A stretch of 64,000 nucleotides of DNA from Micromonospora lupini str. Lupac 08 (GTDB lineage: Bacteria; Actinomycetota; Actinomycetes; Mycobacteriales; Micromonosporaceae). The DNA lies in assembly GCF_000297395.2 (NCBI RefSeq), contig NZ_HF570108.1, forward strand, positions 6,476,053-6,540,052. The letters are read 5' to 3'. The notes beneath the pieces were generated by a model that saw only the letters and a program-made list of their open reading frames with translations, did no database searches and was not told the origin of the DNA. Position numbers and translations under genes: made by a program. Below, piece after piece: positions 28,082-36,571 of the stretch (position 1 is its first letter; every line of letters begins with the position of its first letter).

Positions 28082-28687
28082 TTACCGGGTGACCCGCAGC
28101 ACCCGGAAGCCCTTCTGGCTGGCGTGCCGCTCGACCTGCCACCCCTGGTCGATGATCCAGCGCTGCAGCGAGTCCCCGCCGAGGTGGCGGGCGACGACGA
28201 GCCAGCCGACGCCGTCCGGCGCGAGTCGGGGCAGCCACCGCAGCAGCAGCTCGTGCAACTCGTCCTTGCCGATGCGGATGGGCGGGTTGGACCAGAGCTG
28301 CGCGAACCGCAGGTCCGCCGGCACGTCGTCGGGTGCGCTGACCCGGACCCGGTCGGCGGCGCCGATCCGGGCCGCGTTGGCGGCGGTCAGCTCGCGAGCG
28401 CGGGCGTTGACGTCGACCGCCCAGACGGTGCTCGCCGGTGCCACGTCGGCCAGCACGCAGGCGATCGGGCCGAACCCGCAGCCGAGGTCGAGCAGGTCAC
28501 CGACGGTGTCGGCGGCGGGCAGCTCGGCCTTGCGCAGGAGCACCGCGGTGCCGGGGTCGAGGCGGCTGGCGGAGAAGACGCCGCCGGCCGAGACGAGCTG
28601 GTAGTCGCGGTCGGCGACGGAGAACTCGACCTCGCGCGCCGGAGCGTCGCTGGCGGGTTGAGCGGTGAAGTAGTGGTCGCCGGTCAC
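28082..28687 (-). CDS. RsmC/RlmG-like class I SAM methyltransferase (MTS domain)
   Basis: 201 residues from GTG 28687. Starts with GDHYFTAQPASD, the usual opening of small MTS proteins in actinobacteria. SAM-binding motif I is LLDLGCGFGPIACVLA; motif IV is LWSNPPIRIGK, where N-P-P-(I/Y/F) marks N-methylation of a base. Probably methylates guanine in 16S or 23S rRNA (family inference). It heads the operon with the ABC-F and aldo/keto reductase genes, so two of the three products would act on ribosomes. Confidence 0.9.
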   Translation of the reverse strand: MTGDHYFTAQPASDAPAREVEFSVADRDYQLVSAGGVFSASRLDPGTAVLLRKAELPAADTVGDLLDLGCGFGPIACVLADVAPASTVWAVDVNARARELTAANAARIGAADRVRVSAPDDVPADLRFAQLWSNPPIRIGKDELHELLLRWLPRLAPDGVGWLVVARHLGGDSLQRWIIDQGWQVERHASQKGFRVLRVTR

Positions 28688-28768
28688 GCCGGCAATTCTC
28701 GCACCGGCTCGGGCAGGCGACGACACGGCCCGCAGCCGCATTTCCCAATATTACCCCCTAAAGGGACA

Positions 28769-29875
28769 ATGGCTCCTACTCTGGGCGACATGGTGTATCG
28801 GTACGAGTCCGAAGAGGACGCATACGAGGACCCGGAGCCCGGGTCCGACCTGGCCGTGCTCAGCGGTCCGCCTCCGCCGGCCGGCCCCTCACCGTCCCGC
28901 TTCCCCGCTCCGTCGCTGCCCCGGCCCAACCAGCTGATGCTGCCGTCGACCCAGGCGCCACGGCACCAGCCGCCGCCGGTCACCCGCGCCAGCAGCACCC
29001 CGGTCGCGGCCCCCCGCAGTGAGGTCTACACGTCGGCCCAGCCCGCCGAACCGCCCGCACAGCGCGGCGGCGGGCGGCTCTGGCAGGTGCTGGTCGGCGG
29101 CGCGGCCGTCCTGGTCCTGCTCGCGCTCTGCGGCCTGGGCGCCGCCGCGCTGCTCGTGGACGACGACCCGGCGCCACAGGCCACCCCGACGTACCAGCCG
29201 AACGTCGCCGCGTCCGCCCCGGCGCAGCGGCAGGATCTGGACTCGCGGGACACCGACCAGGCGCCGCTCACCGCGAAGGAGCTCTTTCCCGGCAAGGAGT
29301 TGAAGCTCGCCGACGGTCAGCCCGTCTACACGATCCTCAAGACGCACTCCAGCGGCAGTTGCGCCGTCGCCGCCACCGACGAGGTGGCCGACCTGCTGGT
29401 CCGGCTCGGCTGCAACCAGGTCGTCCGGGCCACGTTGCGGACTCCCGACGGCGACCACCTGGTCACCGCCGGCCTGTTCAACCTCACCGACAAGGTCAGC
29501 GCCGAACGGGCGCGGGACCGGATCCGGCAACTCCTCGACGACCGGCAGGGCCGGTTCCGGGGGCTGACCGCCGGCGACGACACCGACGTCCTGACCAGCG
29601 CCCCCGCACGGGTCGGGTGGCAGGTCCGGGGCCACTACCTGGCGTACGCGCTTGTGGTCCGCGCGGACGGGGCCGCGGTCAAGTCCGGCGACGCCAAGAT
29701 CAGGGAAGTCCTGTTCGACATGATCGAGGTCCACCTCAGCCGGGGCGTCCTGCAACGGCGGGCCGACAGCGGCACGGCCGAACAACCAACGGCAGCGCCG
29801 ACCGAGGGCAGCACGACCCCGAGCGGCAGCACGACCTCGAGCGGCAGTGACGACGGCGAGCTGCCCGGCGACTGA
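28769..29875 (+). CDS. Single-pass membrane protein of unknown function
   Basis: 368 residues from ATG 28769 (AAAGGGA just before); ATG 28790 (MVYRYESEED) is an alternative. Acidic and Pro-rich cytoplasmic N-terminus (about 1-105), a membrane helix (LWQVLVGGAAVLVLLALCGLGAAALLV, about 108-134), a linker, then a folded extracytoplasmic domain (about 165-330). That domain has paired cysteines (SGSCAVAATDEVADLLVRLGC) and a HLVTAGLFNLTDK stretch, and a Ser/Thr-rich tail follows. I do not recognise the family. Divergent from the methyltransferase gene; 82 bases separate the starts. Confidence 0.82.
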   Translation: MAPTLGDMVYRYESEEDAYEDPEPGSDLAVLSGPPPPAGPSPSRFPAPSLPRPNQLMLPSTQAPRHQPPPVTRASSTPVAAPRSEVYTSAQPAEPPAQRGGGRLWQVLVGGAAVLVLLALCGLGAAALLVDDDPAPQATPTYQPNVAASAPAQRQDLDSRDTDQAPLTAKELFPGKELKLADGQPVYTILKTHSSGSCAVAATDEVADLLVRLGCNQVVRATLRTPDGDHLVTAGLFNLTDKVSAERARDRIRQLLDDRQGRFRGLTAGDDTDVLTSAPARVGWQVRGHYLAYALVVRADGAAVKSGDAKIREVLFDMIEVHLSRGVLQRRADSGTAEQPTAAPTEGSTTPSGSTTSSGSDDGELPGD

Positions 29876-29890
29876 TCCGCGACTCCGCCC

Positions 29891-29924
29891 GACGGGTGTG
29901 CCGCCGACCGGTGGCACACCCGTC
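29891..29924. terminator. Bidirectional terminator between convergent genes
   Basis: Perfect 12-bp stem GACGGGTGTGCC / GGCACACCCGTC with a 10-base loop, 16 bases after the membrane-protein stop and 48 bases from the truA stop on the other strand. Confidence 0.75.
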
Positions 29925-29971
29925 GTCGCCCGCGACCCGCCGGTCGTCAGCCCTCGACGAGGCCGCCGTCC

Positions 29972-30802
29972 TCAGCCTTCGACGGGCACGCGCAGGCGGC
30001 GCGTCAGGTCGGCGCGGCGGGCGTAGTCGGCCGGGTCGGCCGGGTAGCCGACCGCGACCAGGGTGAGGCCGTGCGCCGGGGCCACCGTCACCTCGCTGGA
30101 GCGCTCCTGCCGGTCGAGCAGGCTGCCCGGCCACTGGACCGCCCTCCGGCCGTCGCCGGCCGCGAGCATCGCCCCCACGAGGCTGCGGACCATCGCCTGG
30201 CAGAACGCGTCCGCCTGCACGGTGGCGACCAGGATGCCGTCCGGGTCGCGCCGCCAGTCCAGCCGGGTCACCTCGCGCAGCGTCGTCGCGTTCTCCTTGC
30301 GCCGGCAGTACGCGGCGAAGTCGTGCTCCCCGACCAGACCCGCCGCGGCGGCGTTCAGGGCGGCCAGGTCCAGCGGTCGCGGCCAGGCCAGCACCTCGTG
30401 CCGGCGCAGCGGCTCGGCGCCGTACGGGGCGTCGGTCACCCGGTACTCGTAGCGCCGGAAGGTGGCCGAGAAGCGGGCGTCGAAGTCGGCCGGCACCTCC
30501 GTCATCGCGCGTACCCGCACGTCGGTGGGGAGCAGCCGCGCGAGCCGGCGCAACAGCCGACCCTCGTGCTCGCGCCACACCTCGGCGGGGAGGTCCAGGT
30601 GGCAGACCTGACCGGTGGCGTGCACCCCCGCGTCGGTGCGACCCGCGACGGTCAGACCGGTCGCCGTGCCCGCGCCGAGGACCAGGTCCAGCGTCTCGAC
30701 GAGCACCCCGGCGACGGTCCGCCGGGTCGGCTGGGGCGCCCAGCCGGAGAAACCGGCGCCGTCGTACGAGACGTCCAGCCGCAGCCGGATCCGCTCGTCC
30801 AC
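29972..30802 (-). CDS. truA: tRNA pseudouridine(38-40) synthase TruA
   Basis: 276 residues from GTG 30802, which follows AGGAGGTACGAG; a longer in-frame start upstream would run into the rpl terminator. Makes pseudouridine at positions 38-40 of the tRNA anticodon arm. Seen: RLDVSYDGAGFSGWAPQPTRRTVAGVLVETL at the N-terminus, catalytic Asp in VAGRTDAGVHATGQV, RFSATFRRYEYRV, and FCQAMVRSLVGAMLAAGDGR near residue 220. Its place behind rplQ is common in bacteria; a terminator separates them. Confidence 0.97.
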   Translation of the reverse strand: MDERIRLRLDVSYDGAGFSGWAPQPTRRTVAGVLVETLDLVLGAGTATGLTVAGRTDAGVHATGQVCHLDLPAEVWREHEGRLLRRLARLLPTDVRVRAMTEVPADFDARFSATFRRYEYRVTDAPYGAEPLRRHEVLAWPRPLDLAALNAAAAGLVGEHDFAAYCRRKENATTLREVTRLDWRRDPDGILVATVQADAFCQAMVRSLVGAMLAAGDGRRAVQWPGSLLDRQERSSEVTVAPAHGLTLVAVGYPADPADYARRADLTRRLRVPVEG

Positions 30803-30823
30803 CTCGTACCTCCTGTTACGGGT

Positions 30824-30857
30824 CGGGCCCGACACCCCGTGAGGGGTGCCGGGCCCG
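30824..30857 (-). terminator. Terminator after rplQ
   Basis: CGGGCCCGACACCCC / GGGGTGCCGGGCCCG stem (one mismatch) with a short GTGA loop, 16 bases after the rplQ stop and before truA. Confidence 0.75.
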
Positions 30858-30873
30858 GAAACGATGCCCGAGG

Positions 30874-31434
30874 TCAGGCCTTGTTCTCCTCGGTGGCGAG
30901 GTCGCTGTCCTCGCGCGCCTCGGCGGTGTCACCGGATGCCGACACCGGCGGCTCGGAGTCCTGGTCGGCCTGGGCCGACTGCGGGGCCTCCTCGGCCGGG
31001 GCGAGCGCCTCGACCTTGTCCTGCTGCGCGGCCTTGCGGGCGGCGGTCTTCTTGTTCACCTTCGGCTCGGCGACCTGAAGCTCCTCCACCAGCTCGATGA
31101 TGGCCATCGGCGCGTTGTCACCCTTGCGCGGACCGGTCTTCACGATCCGGGTGTAACCGCCGGGGCGGTTGGAGTACCGGGGCGCGATCTGGTCGAACAG
31201 GGCGTAGACGACGTCCTTGTCCTTGACGACACCCAGCACCCGCCGCCGCGAGGCGAGGTCACCGCGCTTGGCCTTGGTGATGAGCTGCTCGGCCAGCGGA
31301 CGCAGCCGACGGGCCTTCGTCTCGGTGGTCTGGATCTTGCCGTGCTGGAACAGCGCGGTCGCCAGGTTGGCGAGCATCAGCCGCTCGTGCGAGGGGCTGC
31401 CGCCGAGGCGGGGGCCCTTGGTGGGCGTGGGCAT
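30874..31434 (-). CDS. rplQ: 50S ribosomal protein L17 with acidic C-terminal extension
   Basis: 186 residues; the L17 body (MPTPTKGPRLGGSPSHERLMLANLATALF ... PRYSNRPGGYTRIVK) ends near residue 125. The rest (VNKKTAARKAAQQDKVEALAP then an Ala/Glu/Asp-rich stretch) is an extension absent from E. coli L17 (127 residues). Follows rpoA by 34 bases, as in the classical alpha operon. Confidence 0.97.
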   Translation of the reverse strand: MPTPTKGPRLGGSPSHERLMLANLATALFQHGKIQTTETKARRLRPLAEQLITKAKRGDLASRRRVLGVVKDKDVVYALFDQIAPRYSNRPGGYTRIVKTGPRKGDNAPMAIIELVEELQVAEPKVNKKTAARKAAQQDKVEALAPAEEAPQSAQADQDSEPPVSASGDTAEAREDSDLATEENKA

Positions 31435-31468
31435 TTTTGGTGCTCCTCAGTTGTGGCGGCAGCGCGGA

Positions 31469-32491
31469 CTAGAGCTGCTCGGTCTCGCGGTAGTCGTCGG
31501 TGTCGTAGTCGGCCTCGCCGAAGGTGTCCACGACGTGCGCCGGGTCGAAGTTCGGAGCCGAGTCCTTCAGCCCGAGACCCATCCCGGCGAGCTTCATCTT
31601 GACCTCGTCGATCGACTTCTGACCGAAGTTGCGGATGTCGAGGAGGTCGGCCTCGGTACGCCCGATGAGCTCACCAACGGAGTTGATGCCCTCGCGCTTG
31701 AGGCAGTTGTAGGAGCGGACGGTGAGGTCCAGCTCCTCGATCGGCAGAGCGAGGTCCGCCGCCAGCTGGGCGTCCTGCGGGGACGGCCCGATGTCGATGC
31801 CCTCGGCGGTCTCGTCCAGCTCACGGGCCAGCCCGAACAGCTCCACGAGCGTCGAACCGGCGGAGGCCAGCGCGGTACGCGGGCCCATCGACGGCTTGGT
31901 CTCGACGTCGATGATGAGCCGGTCGAAGTCGGTGCGCTGCTCGACGCGGGTCGCCTCGACGCGGTAGGTCACCTTCAGCACCGGCGAGTAGATCGAGTCG
32001 ACCGGGATGCGGCCGATCTCGGCGCCGGACTGCTTGTTCTGTGCAGCCGTCACGTAGCCCCGGCCCCGCTCGACGGTCAGCTCCATGTCGAGCCGGCCCT
32101 TGCCGTTGAGGGTCGCGAGCTTGAGGTCCGGGTTGTGCACCGAGACGCCGGCCGGGGGCTGGATGTCGCCCGCCGTCACGTCGCCCGGGCCCTGCTTGCG
32201 CAGGTACATGCTGACCGGCTCGTCGTGCTCGGAGCTGACGCACAGCTCCTTGATGTTCATGACGAGCTCGACCACGTCCTCCTTGACACCGGGGATCGTG
32301 GTGAACTCGTGCAGCACGCCGTCGATCTTGATCGAGGTGACCGCCGCACCCGGGATCGACGACAGCAGCGTGCGCCGCAGCGAGTTGCCCAGGGTGTAGC
32401 CGAAGCCCGGCTCGAGCGGCTCGATGGCGAACCGCGACCGGGTCTCGTTGATCGACTCCTCGGAGAGGGAGGGTCGCTGGCTGATGAGCAT
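31469..32491 (-). CDS. rpoA: RNA polymerase alpha subunit
   Basis: 340 residues, normal length. N-terminal dimerisation domain (about 1-235) with RFAIEPLEPGFGYTLGNSLRRTLLSSIPGAAV; C-terminal domain (about 250-325) with LTVRSYNCLKREGINSVGELIGRTEADLLDIRNFGQKSIDEVKMKL, which contacts UP elements and activators. An acidic tail ends the protein. It is separated from rpsD by a 98-base gap holding a perfect hairpin. Confidence 0.99.
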   Translation of the reverse strand: MLISQRPSLSEESINETRSRFAIEPLEPGFGYTLGNSLRRTLLSSIPGAAVTSIKIDGVLHEFTTIPGVKEDVVELVMNIKELCVSSEHDEPVSMYLRKQGPGDVTAGDIQPPAGVSVHNPDLKLATLNGKGRLDMELTVERGRGYVTAAQNKQSGAEIGRIPVDSIYSPVLKVTYRVEATRVEQRTDFDRLIIDVETKPSMGPRTALASAGSTLVELFGLARELDETAEGIDIGPSPQDAQLAADLALPIEELDLTVRSYNCLKREGINSVGELIGRTEADLLDIRNFGQKSIDEVKMKLAGMGLGLKDSAPNFDPAHVVDTFGEADYDTDDYRETEQL

Positions 32492-32548
32492 GTTGTCTCT
32501 TCTCTTCCGGGACGCCCGCTATTTGACGTCCACGACACAAACTGTTCC

Positions 32549-32576
32549 GGTGGCCCGCCCCGAAGGGCGGGCCACC
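32549..32576 (-). terminator. Perfect intercistronic hairpin between rpsD and rpoA
   Basis: GGTGGCCCGCCC / GGGCGGGCCACC, 12 bp perfect with a 4-base loop (cgaa; TTCG on the transcript strand). No U-run follows in the transcript direction, so it may be a partial terminator, processing site or 3'-end stabiliser rather than a full stop. Confidence 0.65.
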
Positions 32577-32589
32577 GCAACGAGCCCGA

Positions 32590-33216
32590 CTACTTGGAGT
32601 AGAGCTCGACGATCAACTGCTCCTGGACCTGCGTGTCGATGACCTGCCGGGCCGGGAGGGAGTGCACGAGCACCTTCATCTGGCTGGGGATTGCCTCCAG
32701 CCAGGCCGGCACCGTCTTCGAACCGGCCTGAGCCTGCGCCACCACGAACGGGGTGAGCTCCTTGCTCTTGCCCCGGACCTCGATGATGTCGTGCTCCTTG
32801 ACGCGGTACGACGGGATGTCGACCTTCTTGCCGTTCACCGTGAAGTGACCGTGCTTGACCAGCTGGCGGGCCATGTCCCGCGAGTGGGCGTAGCCGGCCC
32901 GGTAAACGACGTTGTCCAGCCGCGACTCGAGGATCTGCAGGAGGACCTCACCGGTCTTGGCCTGCTTACCGACGGCTTCCTCGTAGTAACCGCGGAACTG
33001 CTTCTCCAGCACGCCGTAGACACGGCGGGCCTTCTGCTTCTCGCGGAGCTGGAGCAGGTACTCCGTCTCCTTGGTGCGGCCGCGGCCGTGCTGCCCGGGC
33101 GGGAACGGCCGGGACTCGAACGGGCACTTCGGACCATCGCACTTGCTGCCCTTGAGGAACAGCTTCATCTTCTCCCGCCGGCAACGGCGGCAGTCAGCAC
33201 CGGTGTAACGAGCCAT
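32590..33216 (-). CDS. rpsD: 30S ribosomal protein S4 (zinc-binding form)
   Basis: 208 residues. The N-terminal CRRC (9, 12) and C26/C31 (KCDGPKC) form the zinc site of the C+ type. S4 RNA-binding domain: LESRLDNVVYRAGYAHSRDMARQLVKHGHFTVNGKKVDIPSYRVK. Primary 16S assembly protein, here upstream of rpoA in the alpha operon. Confidence 0.98.
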   Translation of the reverse strand: MARYTGADCRRCRREKMKLFLKGSKCDGPKCPFESRPFPPGQHGRGRTKETEYLLQLREKQKARRVYGVLEKQFRGYYEEAVGKQAKTGEVLLQILESRLDNVVYRAGYAHSRDMARQLVKHGHFTVNGKKVDIPSYRVKEHDIIEVRGKSKELTPFVVAQAQAGSKTVPAWLEAIPSQMKVLVHSLPARQVIDTQVQEQLIVELYSK

Positions 33217-33229
33217 CTCTCTCTACCTC

Positions 33230-33637
33230 TCAGACCCGGCGACGCTTCGGCGGACGGCACCCGTTGTGCGGCTGCGGCGTGACGTCGGAGATCTGCCCGA
33301 CCTCGAGGCCCACGGCCTGCAGCGAACGGATGGCGGTCTCCCGGCCGGAGCCGGGGCCCTTGACGAACACGTCGACCTTGCGCATGCCGTGCTCCATGGC
33401 GCGACGCGCGGCAGCCTCGGCGGCCAGCTGCGCGGCGAACGGAGTCGACTTGCGGGAGCCCTTGAAGCCCACCTGGCCGGCGGAGGCCCAGGAGATGACC
33501 GCACCGGTCGGGTCCGTGATGGACACGATGGTGTTGTTGAACGTGCTCTTGATGTGCGCCTGCCCGTGGGCGACGTTCTTGCGTTCCTTGCGCCGGACCT
33601 TCTTGACAGCGGCTCCGGCACGAGCCTTCGGTGGCAT
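33230..33637 (-). CDS. rpsK: 30S ribosomal protein S11
   Basis: 135 residues. N-terminal Lys/Arg tail ([11 protein letters not shown]) then [44 protein letters not shown] and the C-terminal [18 protein letters not shown] that contacts 16S rRNA in the platform. 13 bases before rpsD and 18 bases after rpsM. Confidence 0.98.
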
Positions 33638-33655
33638 AAGTCTTCTGCGCTCCTA

Positions 33656-34036
33656 TTACTTCTTGCCGGGCTTCTTCTTGCCGGCGACGGTCCGCTTCGG
33701 GCCCTTGCGGGTCCGTGCGTTGGTCTTGGTCCGCTGGCCACGCACGGGCAGGCCCCGGCGGTGCCGGATGCCGGCGTAGCAGCCGATCTCGACCTTGCGG
33801 CGGATGTCAGCGGCGACCTCGCGGCGCAGGTCGCCTTCAACCTTGTAGTTGCCCTCGATGTGGTCGCGGAGCTGCACGAGCTCCTCGTCCGTGAGGTCCC
33901 GAGCGCGCTTGTCCGGCGAGATGCCGGTGGCGGCGAGTGTCTCCAGGGCGCGGGTACGACCGACCCCGAAGATGTAGGTGAGCGCGATCTCCATCCGCTT
34001 CTCGCGGGGGAGATCCACGCCGACTAGACGTGCCAT
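33656..34036 (-). CDS. rpsM: 30S ribosomal protein S13
   Basis: 126 residues, ATG start. Starts MARLVGVDLPREKRMEIALTYIFGVG; GIRHRRGLPVRGQRTKTNARTRKGP and a Lys-rich tail (KKPGKK) reach the tRNA and bridge B1. First long gene after rpmJ; the 266-base gap upstream is unusual for this pair and holds conserved-looking hairpins. Confidence 0.98.
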   Translation of the reverse strand: MARLVGVDLPREKRMEIALTYIFGVGRTRALETLAATGISPDKRARDLTDEELVQLRDHIEGNYKVEGDLRREVAADIRRKVEIGCYAGIRHRRGLPVRGQRTKTNARTRKGPKRTVAGKKKPGKK

Positions 34037-34302
34037 GTGCGGGCGTACTCCTCGTGATGTGTGGCGGAGGTGTGGACCCGTCCCACCCCGCTACCGGCCG
34101 TCCCGTCTTTCCGACGCTGTCAGCGCCGGCGACCGGGAACGGTCGCTGCCCGAGCGGGCCCCGGCCTCCGACCGGGGGTCAGCCACGCAGAGGTACGTCT
34201 CGCGTACCGCTCGCGGCTGGGACGAGCATGTGTGATGTGTGTGTCGCTGAGGATCTGCCCGGACCGACGCCACCCGGCCGTGTTCCGGCCGGACGGACTG
34301 AG
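34037..34302 (-). promoter_or_regulatory. Leader/intergenic region between rpmJ and rpsM
   Basis: 266 bases without a gene. On the minus strand a GGTAC / GTACC hairpin with loop GCGAGAC lies at about 34192-34208. The same 7-base loop tops the hairpin upstream of map (36572-36606). A second stem, CCGGCCG / CGGCCGG, lies near 34275-34293 just after rpmJ. The region may carry a promoter or structured leader for the rpsM operon; no clear -35/-10 pair was found. Confidence 0.45.
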
Positions 34303-34416
34303 TCAGCCCTGGCGCTGCTTGTGGCGCGGGTCGGTGCAGATGACCATGACCCGGCCGTGCCGGCGGATAACCCGGCACTTGTTGCAGATCCTCTTGACGC
34401 TCGGCTTGACCTTCAC
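34303..34416 (-). CDS. rpmJ: 50S ribosomal protein L36
   Basis: 37 residues, read directly from the sequence. GTG start at 34416 gives KVKPSVKRICNKCRVIRR then HGRVMVICTDPRHKQRQG. The zinc ligands C11, C14, C27 and H32 are all present, so it is the C+ form. An in-frame ATG 18 bases upstream (34434) would add six residues; AAGTAAGG before the GTG supports the short form. Confidence 0.95.
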   Translation of the reverse strand: MKVKPSVKRICNKCRVIRRHGRVMVICTDPRHKQRQG

Positions 34417-34507
34417 GGTTGCCTTACTTCCCATCTGGCCCGGGAACGCGCGATGCGCGAGACCGGACGTCGAAGACGGACACGGGACTTCCCGGCCGCC
34501 GTCAGGA

Positions 34508-34729
34508 CTACTTGTAGCGGTAGACGATGCGCCCGCGGGTCAGGTCGTACGGCGAGAGTTCGACGACGACCCGGTCCTCCGGCAGGATGCGGATGTAGTG
34601 CTGTCGCATCTTGCCGCTGATGTGAGCCAACACCTTGTGGCCGTTCGCGAGCTCCACCCGGAACATGGCGTTCGGCAGGGGCTCGATGACCCGACCCTCG
34701 ATCTCAATGGCTCCGTCTTTTTTCGGCAT
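34508..34729 (-). CDS. infA: Translation initiation factor IF-1
   Basis: 73 residues: MPKKDGAIEIEGRVIEPLPNAMFRVELANGHKVLAHISGKMRQHYIRILPEDRVVVELSPYDLTRGRIVYRYK in outline, a single S1-like OB fold that blocks the ribosomal A site during initiation. Stands between map and rpmJ, the common actinobacterial order; 91 bases to rpmJ. Confidence 0.98.
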   Translation of the reverse strand: MPKKDGAIEIEGRVIEPLPNAMFRVELANGHKVLAHISGKMRQHYIRILPEDRVVVELSPYDLTRGRIVYRYK

Positions 34730-35047
34730 GTCCTCCGCTGTCCTGACGTCGATTGCTCCGGGCGGCCCACAACGTCTTACACGGAAATCTGATCAGAATC
34801 AGAAGCCCGCGCCAGCCGCGGCTCCAGCTCCCACCGAAGCGCAGGGTGGGCATGCCGGAGTGGACGCTGTGCGCCGATCTGAAAGTGTACGCCGGCCTGC
34901 GCGCCGCCGCCAAACCGGCCACCCACCGTGTCCCCGGACCGACCTCCGCGCCCCCGCCCATCGCCTGTCGATCATGAGGTTGGCGGGCCGGAACACCGCG
35001 ATCGACGACGCCAAGTCCATGATCATCGGCGGGTCTGGGGGGGTGGG
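34730..35047. other. Intergenic region upstream of infA
   Basis: 318 bases. Near infA it is less GC-rich (about 34770-34803) and contains the palindrome CTGATCAG, a plausible promoter zone for the minus-strand infA-rpmJ unit, but I cannot assign -35/-10 boxes. The far half carries the palindromic repeat at 34970-35024. Confidence 0.4.
34970..35024. repeat. Palindromic repeat (family D)
   Basis: Arms GATCATGAGGTTGGCG (34970-34985) and CGCCAAGTCCATGATC (35009-35024) pair with three central mismatches around a 23-base loop. Similar in style (GATC ends, central TTGG) to the other palindromes here. Located 24 bases beyond the DUF1707 stop, so it may also terminate that transcript. Confidence 0.7.
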
Positions 35048-35614
35048 TCAGGCGCTGGGCTCGGGGTCTTCCGGCTCGGTGGCGCGCAGCTCCCGGCGGC
35101 GCTCGCGCTTGGCCCGCTTGCGCTCACGCCGGCGTTCCCGCTCGATCGCCTGGCGACGGGGCTCTCCCCCGGCCAGCCCGCCGACCGTCCGGAGCACCAG
35201 CACCGCGCCCCAGGGGCCGGCCACCCACCCCGGCCAGAAGTAGAGCAGCTGCTGGCTCAGCAGCGAGGTCACGCCCCAGATGGCCACCACGATGGCGACC
35301 ACCCGCACGTACGGCAGCCAGACCTCGGCCAGCCAACGCCTGACGTGGTCCCGCGCGAGCGGGGCGGGCCCGTCGACGGTCGGCTCGGCCGGCGCGCCGG
35401 CCGGCCGCAGGGCCGACTGCTCCGCGGGCGTCACCGGGGGCAGATCGGTGAGCAGGGCGTCCAGCTCGGCGTACGTCCGCGCCGCGTAGGCCCGCTGCAC
35501 CCGCTCGTCGTACTCGTGCAGGTCCAACCGGCCCTCGCCGAGGGCGACCCGTAGCCGGTCGGCAACCACCTCACGGTCCGCGTCCGCGGCCCGCATCCCG
35601 TCGCGCCCGTCCAT
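35048..35614 (-). CDS. DUF1707 domain membrane protein
   Basis: 188 residues from ATG 35614 (MDGRDGMRAADADRE); an ATG at 35626 would add four. N-terminal DUF1707 (about 8-55): MRAADADREVVADRLRVALGEGRLDLHEYDERVQRAYAARTYAELDALLTDLP, a short helical domain usual on actinobacterial membrane or regulatory proteins. Then a Pro/Ala linker, two membrane helices (YVRVVAIVVAIWGVTSLL and a Trp-rich GWVAGPWGAVLVL) and a very basic C-terminus (ERERRRERKRAKRERRREL). Function unknown. It interrupts the map-infA neighbourhood. Confidence 0.88.
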   Translation of the reverse strand: MDGRDGMRAADADREVVADRLRVALGEGRLDLHEYDERVQRAYAARTYAELDALLTDLPPVTPAEQSALRPAGAPAEPTVDGPAPLARDHVRRWLAEVWLPYVRVVAIVVAIWGVTSLLSQQLLYFWPGWVAGPWGAVLVLRTVGGLAGGEPRRQAIERERRRERKRAKRERRRELRATEPEDPEPSA

Positions 35615-35697
35615 GCCGGCAAGCATGCCACCGCCGTGCCAGTTCCGTCCGACCGTGGTTGCCGGCAACTTCCTGAGCGACGGAGCCGCGCGGTGGG

Positions 35698-36549
35698 TCA
35701 GGGGGTGGTGGAGGCGGCGGGTTGGCGTGCGGTCACCAGGTCGCCGAGGCGGGCACGGCCCCCGTCGAAGGCCGTGAGCACCCACACGCCGTCGGGCAAC
35801 AGCGCCATCGAGTGCTCGACGTGCGCCGCGACCGACCCGTCCCGCGTGACGACCGTCCAACCGTCGGCCAGTTCGACAGTACGCGGGGACGCCATGGTGA
35901 TCATGGGCTCGATCGCCAACGCCATGCCGGGAACCAGACGCGGCCCCTTGCCCGGCCGGCCGTGGTTGAGCACGTGCGGGTCCTGGTGCATCTCGGTGCC
36001 GATGCCGTGGCCACCGTAGCCGTCGACGATGCCGTACCGGCCGCCCTTGCGGACCGCCGTCTCCACCGCGTGCGAGATGTCGGTGAGCCGCCCCTTGCCG
36101 CTGGCCGCTCCGCGCGCCGCGGCGGCGATGCCCGCCCACATCGCGTCCTCGGCGACCTCGGCCATCTTCAGCAGCGCCGGGTCGACGTCGCCGACCCCGA
36201 CGGTGATCGCGGAGTCGCCGTGCCAGCCGTTCAGCACCGCACCGCAGTCGATCGAGATGAGGTCGCCGTCGGCGAGCACCTGCTCCGGCGAGGGGATGGC
36301 GTGCACGATCTGCTCGTTGACCGAGGAGCAGATCGACGCCGGGAAGCCGTGGTAGCCCTTGAAGGACGGGACGGCGCCCGCCTCCCGGATCGTCGACTCG
36401 GCGATGGCGTCCAGATCCGCCGTGCTCACGCCGGGCGCCACAGCCTCTCGCATCCGGCGCAGGGCCTCGGCGACCACGAGCCCGGCCGCGCGCATCTTCT
36501 CGATCTGGTCAGGGGTCTTCAGCTGGATGTCCAGCTGGGGACGACGCAT
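35698..36549 (-). CDS. map: Methionine aminopeptidase, type I
   Basis: 283 residues, ATG at 36549 after AAAGG. Removes the initiator Met from nascent proteins. Pita-bread fold with the metal ligands D (SIDCGAVLNGWHGDSAIT, two Asp), H (GYGGHGIGTEMHQDP), E (AIEPMITM) and E (HVEHSMALL). It starts with RRPQLDIQLKTPDQIEKMRAAG, like the longer actinobacterial forms. Downstream of adk, with a strong hairpin in the 88-base gap. Confidence 0.98.
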   Translation of the reverse strand: MRRPQLDIQLKTPDQIEKMRAAGLVVAEALRRMREAVAPGVSTADLDAIAESTIREAGAVPSFKGYHGFPASICSSVNEQIVHAIPSPEQVLADGDLISIDCGAVLNGWHGDSAITVGVGDVDPALLKMAEVAEDAMWAGIAAAARGAASGKGRLTDISHAVETAVRKGGRYGIVDGYGGHGIGTEMHQDPHVLNHGRPGKGPRLVPGMALAIEPMITMASPRTVELADGWTVVTRDGSVAAHVEHSMALLPDGVWVLTAFDGGRARLGDLVTARQPAASTTP

Positions 36550-36571
36550 GGAGCGGTTACCTTTCGTTGCC

